Part shown: piece after piece, positions 32,134-36,452 of the stretch | Layout of the letters: every line of letters begins with the position of its first letter | How positions within the stretch are numbered: position 1 is the stretch's first letter | Assembly: GCA_019232905.1 (NCBI GenBank) | Contig: JAFANA010000001.1 | Location: forward strand, 1-36,452 | Reading direction: 5' to 3' | Source: Vulcanimicrobiota bacterium | Lineage (GTDB): Bacteria > Vulcanimicrobiota > Vulcanimicrobiia > Vulcanimicrobiales > Vulcanimicrobiaceae | DNA: 36,452 bases | Position numbers and translations under genes: made by a program | The notes under the pieces: generated by a model | What the model was told of the DNA's origin: nothing | Databases searched by the model: none | What the model saw: the letters and a program-made list of their open reading frames with translations, nothing else

Positions 32134-32742
32134 ATGAGACGATCTGCAATTGCCCTCACGCTCGTCGCCGTTTGCGCGACGATCCTGACTGCCTGCGGGA
32201 AGAGTTCGAATGTCACGACCGCAAGTTCGAGCGCCGCACCGGCTGCAAGCGGCGGCACGGTAGTCGCGCAAGCCGGAAGCACATTTCGCGGTAAGCTTCA
32301 GCAAGAAATCAGCACGAAAAAGAGTCACGACGGCGATCGCTTCACCATCGTCGGCAGCACTGGAACCGTCGAAGGCCATTTGGAAAACGTCCAAGCCGCC
32401 GGATTCGGCAAGAAGCCGTCGATGGTCATCGTGTTCGACGATCTGAAAATGTCCGACGGAACGGTCGCAGCGCCGATCGACGTGAAGATCGAGAGCGCAG
32501 GTGCGTTCAACGCGAAGTCCCATCACTTCCGCACGTTCGGCATGATGATCGGCGGCGCAGTCGCGGGACACATGGCAGCAAGTGCCGCGCACACAAAACA
32601 CGGCGGACTTGCAGGCGCCGCAAGCGCGTACGTGCTCTCGCAACAAATGAAGACCGACGTCGACGTACGCCCCGGCACAACGGTCGTGTTGAAATTCAAC
32701 AAAGACGCAGTCGGAGGCGCCTCAGCCAGCAGTAACGGCTAA
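32134..32742 (+). CDS. Lipoprotein with glycine-zipper-like segment
   Basis: A 202-residue lipoprotein: a type II signal peptide with lipobox LTAC and lipidated Cys21, then a Ser/Ala-rich linker (to about 45), a beta-rich domain (FRGKLQQEISTKKSHDGDRF, then VEGHLENVQAAGFGKKPSMVIVF), and a small glycine-rich hydrophobic segment (GMMIGGAVAGHMAASAA) like a glycine zipper near the C-terminus. The likely site is the outer membrane or the outer leaflet of the inner membrane. The function is unknown. It starts 41 bases after the GH76-like gene; a weak CTCGC/GCGAG stem lies between. Sixteen bases separate its end from the convergent PiT locus. Confidence 0.75.
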   Translation: MRRSAIALTLVAVCATILTACGKSSNVTTASSSAAPAASGGTVVAQAGSTFRGKLQQEISTKKSHDGDRFTIVGSTGTVEGHLENVQAAGFGKKPSMVIVFDDLKMSDGTVAAPIDVKIESAGAFNAKSHHFRTFGMMIGGAVAGHMAASAAHTKHGGLAGAASAYVLSQQMKTDVDVRPGTTVVLKFNKDAVGGASASSNG

Positions 32743-32757
32743 CGCACCGAGGGTTGT

Positions 32758-34144
32758 TTAGCGAGCGCCGAAGAGGTCGAAGACGACGTAGAAGGCGGCA
32801 CCGAATAGGCCTGCGCCGAGGAAGACCGTGGCGGGAACGGTCAGGACCCATGCGAGCAGGATGTTTCGGAGCGTCTCTGTTTGTAGGCCCGAACGGTTTG
32901 CGGCCATCGTGCCGGCGACACCCGATGAGAGAATGTGCGTCGTGCTCACCGGTAAACCGAGAATATCGGCGCCTTGAATCGTTGCCCACGTGACGATTTC
33001 GGCTGACGCGCCTTGCCCGTACGTGAGATGCGATTTGCCGATCTTCTCGCCGATCGTGACGACGATGCGTTTCCAGCCGATCATCGTACCGATGCCGAGG
33101 CAAAGCGCCACCATGAATTTCACCCACACCGGGATGAACTTAGTGATGCCGTCAAGTTCTTTCTTGTAGGTCGTCAGCGTCGCCGCCTGAGCCTTGTCGG
33201 TAAACGCTTTGCCGCCTTTGATGAACTTGCCGATCGATTCGCCGACGAGATACGTCTTTGTTCGCAGATCTCGGCGATCGGCATCGGTCAGCTGGTCCGG
33301 CGTCGGCGCTTTTGCGACGATTTGTCCGATCTGGGTGTTCTCGTAGGAAAGCGCCGCGAACGTCGAACCGTTTGCTTTAGCGCCTGATTTCAGGAAGTCC
33401 GACAAGGCCGTTTCTGCATCTTGCGCGCTCGTCGCAGCGCCGTTCGTCACCTTCGCATCGATGATCGGCTGGACAGCCTTGCTATCCGCGACGATCTTGG
33501 TCATTGTTGTTTGACTGACGGTCGGGTTGATCGCGTAGATGCCGGGCAACACGCCGATAAGAATCAGCATGATGAGTCCCATGCCTTTTTGGCCGTCGTT
33601 CGATCCGTGCGCGAAACTCACACCCGTACAGGTGAGCACGAGCAGCCCTCGGATCCACCAAACCGGCGGCTTGTCGCCTTCGGGCGTTTCTTGTTGCGGA
33701 TGATCGGCGATACTAAGAGCGCCATAAACGTGTCTTGCACTTTGCCCCAGTTCACGCCGTCGCCGAACGGATGTTTATTGATCATCGCGTTCATGAGGCC
33801 GACGCCGACGATCGAACCGATGAGCGAGTGCGAACTCGACGCCGGCAACCCGCGGTACCACGTCGCGAAGTTCCAGATCAGTGCGGAAAGCAACAACGCG
33901 AACACCATTGCAAAACCTGCCGCCGAACCCGAATGAATCACAAGTTCAACCGGCAGCAACGCAACAATTCCGAACGCAACGGCACCGGACGATACGGCTT
34001 CAGCGTGTGCGTGTAGATCACCGTCGCGACGGCATTCGCCGTATCGTGAAATCCGTTGATCGCTTCGAAACTGAACGCCAATAGCAACGCGCCGACGAGT
34101 AGAATTGCGGATAGCGGCGTGAGATCAGCCAAAAGATGCTGCAC
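32758..34144 (-). pseudogene. pit: PiT family inorganic phosphate transporter, broken by two frameshifting deletions
   Basis: The minus-strand sequence encodes a PiT phosphate permease in three frames. Frame 1 (34144 down to about 33997) starts with GTG and gives the N-terminus and SFEAINGFHDTANAVATVIYTHTLKP. Frame 2 (about 33990 to 33700) gives SSGAVAFGIVALLPVELVIH and LPASSSHSLIGSIVGVGL. Frame 3 (about 33695 to 32758) gives ETPEGDKPPVWWIRGLLVL, FAHGSNDGQKGMGLIML and PVSTTHILSSGVAGTM to the C-terminus. At each junction the hydrophobic residues that intact homologues have are missing: about 17 at the first and about 20-25 at the second. Each change is a net loss of 3n+1 bases. As written, no full permease can be made. 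A separate start at 33639 could make only the C-terminal half. Confidence 0.85.
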
Positions 34145-34178
34145 GCATTATTATTGCTAGTGGTTCGTTAAGACGCGT

Positions 34179-34556
34179 TTAACGTTGCCGGCGATTTGCG
34201 ATGGCAAGAAACAGGTGCTCGTCCGCTTCCAAGAGCAGCCGCTGCGCCAAAAGCTTGTCGTAGCTCGGCATGTGGCCTTCGACGCGTAAGCAAAACAGCT
34301 CGACCCCGCTGCGAATATTGAACGTACCGTATGGCTTGATCGTGTATCGCCGGCCGGTCGAACCGGTCACCTCGAAACGCCGTCGAAATAGCCAGCTGCG
34401 TCGTTGGGAAGCGTCGAGTCTCGAAAAGAACAGCTTGCGGGCGCGTTCCTTCGCTTCAGCCGGAAGGCCGAAATCCTCGCCCGAGATGACAATAAAGAAC
34501 AACGCCGCGAAGATCGACACGGCACAGAGCGCCAGTGCGAACGTCACGGGAATCAC
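34179..34556 (-). CDS. Hypothetical membrane-anchored protein, 125 residues
   Basis: No named family recognised. One N-terminal transmembrane helix (MIPVTFALALCAVSIFAALFFIV) precedes a basic linker (AKERARKLFFSRLDASQRR) and a soluble C-terminal part that resembles a small domain seen in many hypothetical proteins (FEVTGSTGRRYTIKPYG, then VELFCLRVEGHMPSYDKLLAQ and LLLEADEHLFLAIANRR). Its start overlaps the stop of the next upstream gene by four bases (ATGA on the minus strand), so the two are translationally coupled. The gap of 34 bases to the broken pit gene has no terminator. Confidence 0.6.
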   Translation of the reverse strand: MIPVTFALALCAVSIFAALFFIVISGEDFGLPAEAKERARKLFFSRLDASQRRSWLFRRRFEVTGSTGRRYTIKPYGTFNIRSGVELFCLRVEGHMPSYDKLLAQRLLLEADEHLFLAIANRRQR

Positions 34557-34789
34557 CCGCCGGCAAAGCGCGGCGTAACGATAATTTCGGTAGCGTTCGG
34601 ATCGAATGTCCGGATGACTTTTCCCGGTTGCGTCGACACGTCGAAGGCGACGAAGCCGCGCTGCATCAAATCCCGGAAGCGCATGTCAACATCGCGCACC
34701 GTCTTTGTTTCTTCCGGGTCGAACTCCAATTGCGTGTCACCGTGGTGGTCGAGAATGCGCAATACGTGGATTCGTCCGTCATTATTCAT
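34553..34789 (-). CDS. Hypothetical small protein, 78 residues
   Basis: No family recognised. The product is small, acidic and probably beta-rich: MNNDGRIHVLRILDHHGDTQLEFD, then TVRDVDMRFRDLMQRGFVAFD and VIRTFDPNATEIIVTPRFAGG. The middle part suggests a helix flanked by strands, an arrangement common in small regulatory or scaffold proteins, but nothing more can be said. GAGGGA lies upstream of its ATG as a ribosome site. It is translationally coupled to the downstream membrane protein. Confidence 0.6.
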   Translation of the reverse strand: MNNDGRIHVLRILDHHGDTQLEFDPEETKTVRDVDMRFRDLMQRGFVAFDVSTQPGKVIRTFDPNATEIIVTPRFAGG

Positions 34790-34812
34790 GAGCCGTCCCT
34801 CGGCTAGGAAAG

Positions 34813-34831
34813 GGGTAAGTGGAGTTTACCC
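34813..34831. terminator. Weak hairpin between the glycosidase and the small-protein genes
   Basis: GGGTAA (34813-34818) and TTACCC (34826-34831) form a perfect six-pair stem with a seven-base loop, 14 bases before the ribosome site of the gene starting at 34789 (minus strand). It could be a partial terminator or attenuator between the two minus-strand genes. A short AGCCG/CGGCT stem overlaps the ribosome site. Confidence 0.3.
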
Positions 34832-34844
34832 GCGGGCGCACGGG

Positions 34845-36452
34845 TCAAAGCAGCGGTTTTATCGAGATCAGCCGGTAGCCCGAGGCTTCGATGTGCGCCG
34901 CCAGCGACCGCATCGAGCGGCCGTCACGCTCGGTCAGCGCATCCCACGCTTGACGCTCGCTATGGTACTCCTGGAATGAATACATACGTTGTTCATCGAG
35001 GACCTCGCGCATATCAAGCGCCACCGTCGAGGTCGTCGATCCGGTCGGCCCGAGCAGTACGATCAGCGATCCGTGATTGCTCTGAAGCGCGATCGAAACG
35101 ACGTCGGAGGTGAAGACGCCGATGCGATCCGTCACGTCGGTTTCATAGACATATAGATGGCCTTCGGTATCAATCGGCGCAGTTGAATACAGATCGAACT
35201 TCCCGTTGTTGCGAATGGCAAAGTAGGAAAGCTCTTGACCGTGATATTTCAGACGGCGCAGGCCCACCCAATGCCACGACAAGGGAACGAGCGGATTGAT
35301 GCGCGGCTTCCCGCTCTCCAGGTTCAAACCGCACACGCCCTCGACGGCAGCCCACAGAAAACGCGGGGGCTCCCAAGGGCTCAAGCGCATACCGCGATTG
35401 CCTAGACTCTCACCGTCGAACCATTCACTGAACTGTCCCGGCACGGTGTTGTTCGCTCGCGGATTTGCTGCGTAGTGTTCGAACGACGACCGCAGCGCGC
35501 GCACCATGAATTCCGGATGATTTGCTTTGGCGGCCGCAAACGCAAACCACCATGTGAGTCCCGGCCAAACGCCCCCGATCAACCCGGCATAGGCGGCCGG
35601 ACTATAACGTGGATCGGCCCATGATGCCGTACGCAACCCAGCACTCGTCCAAAAATCGGACGTACTAAGCCGCGCAACGATCCTGCGACTCGCTTCCTCA
35701 TCGCACGCATCGAAAATCACGGGAAAGACTTCGTCTCCCGTGACGTCGCTGTGGATGTTTCCGTCGACGTCGATGTTTAAGTAATAGAGTCCGTTTTCGG
35801 GGTTTACCAAGTACTTGTTCATCGCTTCGCAGAGGTTGGAGGCCTCGCGTTCGAACGTCTCGGCGTCCTTCGACGTGTCGCCGAGTTCACGCGCAAGTTC
35901 CGCCGCTTGCCGAAGCGCGGCGTAGCACTCCGCGTTGATCTCCGTCACGGCGCCGTTGATCGCGTAGTCGGGAATGATGTTGCGCCAACTTGCAATCGCC
36001 CAAAGATTTCCGCGTGGATCCTTTGCCGAACAAAAGACGAGTCCGCGTTCGTCGGTCTGTTCGATGATGTAGCGAGCAGCGTGCGCAACATGCGGATACA
36101 TCTTTCGCAGCCAGTCATAGTCGTTCGTTGAGCGGAAATGATGGGTGACGGCGATGATAAAGAGCGGCGTATCATCGTTGATGTTGAGGCCGAAATCTTC
36201 CGCTTGTCCGGTTACCGCGTTGTAGAACTCCGGCAACTTACCGCTCGGATATTGGAGCTCCGCAAATCGCTCGAGCATGACGCGGGAAATCGACGGCATG
36301 TGGTAATCGCATCCGTGGACGAACCACGCCACGTCCCGAAGCACGACGTTCGAATAGGTGCCCGGATCGTTCGTGAAGGAAAATCCGTACGGATACTTCG
36401 CGACGACGCGGCGCATATTGACTTTGCTCCAGAGCGCGCCCTGATTCACGAC
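34845..36452 (-). CDS. Glycogen-debranching-type six-hairpin glycosidase, 5' end outside window
   Basis: The C-terminal 535 residues of an (alpha/alpha)6 glycosidase of the amylo-alpha-1,6-glucosidase / GH63-like superfamily. The reading frame remains open at the window edge (GTC precedes the GTG at 36449), so the N-terminus, and probably a beta-sandwich domain, lie outside. Visible motifs are FTNDPGTYSNVVLRDVAWF, the LNINDDTPLFIIAVTHHF block, WRNIIPDYAINGAVTEINAE, GGVWPGLTWWFAFAAAKA and GQFSEWFDGESLGNRGM, all typical of six-hairpin active-site loops; the last 100 residues form a beta-rich accessory domain. It probably removes alpha-linked glucose or mannose from a polysaccharide or storage glucan. 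No signal peptide can be judged from the fragment. Confidence 0.8.
   Translation of the reverse strand, partial: VVNQGALWSKVNMRRVVAKYPYGFSFTNDPGTYSNVVLRDVAWFVHGCDYHMPSISRVMLERFAELQYPSGKLPEFYNAVTGQAEDFGLNINDDTPLFIIAVTHHFRSTNDYDWLRKMYPHVAHAARYIIEQTDERGLVFCSAKDPRGNLWAIASWRNIIPDYAINGAVTEINAECYAALRQAAELARELGDTSKDAETFEREASNLCEAMNKYLVNPENGLYYLNIDVDGNIHSDVTGDEVFPVIFDACDEEASRRIVARLSTSDFWTSAGLRTASWADPRYSPAAYAGLIGGVWPGLTWWFAFAAAKANHPEFMVRALRSSFEHYAANPRANNTVPGQFSEWFDGESLGNRGMRLSPWEPPRFLWAAVEGVCGLNLESGKPRINPLVPLSWHWVGLRRLKYHGQELSYFAIRNNGKFDLYSTAPIDTEGHLYVYETDVTDRIGVFTSDVVSIALQSNHGSLIVLLGPTGSTTSTVALDMREVLDEQRMYSFQEYHSERQAWDALTERDGRSMRSLAAHIEASGYRLISIKPLL

Noticed and set aside
32758-33639. C-terminal half of PiT as an independent functional transporter
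   Set aside because: It lacks the N-terminal PiT repeat with the GFHDTANAV signature, and homologous sequence runs upstream in two other frames, so it is a fragment of a broken gene.
1-36452. tRNA, rRNA, CRISPR array or insertion sequence
   Set aside because: Reading the gaps, all under about 175 bases, I found no cloverleaf, no regularly spaced direct repeats, no transposase and no terminal inverted repeats with target duplications.

Overview
The window reads as a GC-rich bacterial chromosome segment packed with intact genes. Several families used here recur together in the candidate phylum Eremiobacterota (WPS-2) and in some Actinobacteriota or Dormibacterota: an oxygen-tolerant-type two-subunit KorAB, DUF4126, DUF3618 plus holin-III membrane proteins, and HD-GYP response regulators. 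I favour Eremiobacterota, but this is an inference from gene content; no rRNA or tRNA gene is present to place it. I saw no insertion sequence, CRISPR array, prophage or integration site, and no gene-free stretch longer than about 175 bases.

Layout. 1-4271 (+): pheS (5' end outside the window), pheT, a CvpA-like protein and a small membrane protein, in stop/start overlaps. 4149-5312 (-): class V aminotransferase. 5369-8735 (+): selD, a cobalamin-binding protein and a 14-TM efflux transporter, each overlapping the next by 4 bases. 8849-9325 (+): secreted protein. 9395-10234 (-): haloperoxidase-like hydrolase. 10403-13265 (-): Hsp20 followed by Lon. 13438-14490 (+): response regulator/HD-GYP. 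14446-14865 (-): DUF4126. 14881-16657 (+): alcohol dehydrogenase and hydrolase. 16670-20577 (+): two tandem APC permeases, then amt. 20597-21865 (-): three-gene membrane-protein operon. 22056-23045 (+): second HD-GYP regulator. 23042-23476 (-): secreted CHRD/SodC-like protein. 23584-23919 (+): DUF4870. 23908-26729 (-): korAB. 26871-27629 (+): aqpZ. 27607-30550 (-): MFS-acyltransferase fusion and a LolA-like secreted protein. 30638-32742 (+): GH76-like secreted protein and a lipoprotein. 32758-34144 (-): broken PiT phosphate transporter. 34179-34789 (-): two small genes. 34845-36452 (-): glycogen-debranching-type glycosidase, cut by the window edge.

The best observation is selD. An ordinary ORF call begins at 5459, after the catalytic region. 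Upstream, in frame, lies an ATG at 5369 and a TGA at 5420-5422 exactly at the catalytic Cys/Sec position (SSCAG-U-ASKLG). A 7-bp hairpin with a GGUCU loop follows 32 bases after the TGA, as expected of a bacterial SECIS. SelD is therefore itself a selenoprotein, and the host must decode UGA as selenocysteine. It is translationally coupled to a CarH/LitR-like cobalamin-binding module that lacks a DNA-binding domain, and to a DHA2 exporter.

Other points of note are two HD-GYP regulators that both lack the histidine of the HD dyad (one also lacks the phospho-acceptor Asp), a PiT transporter gene with two separate internal deletions that each shift frame, an MFS-acyltransferase fusion with an HX4E site, and repeated convergent 3' overlaps between genes.
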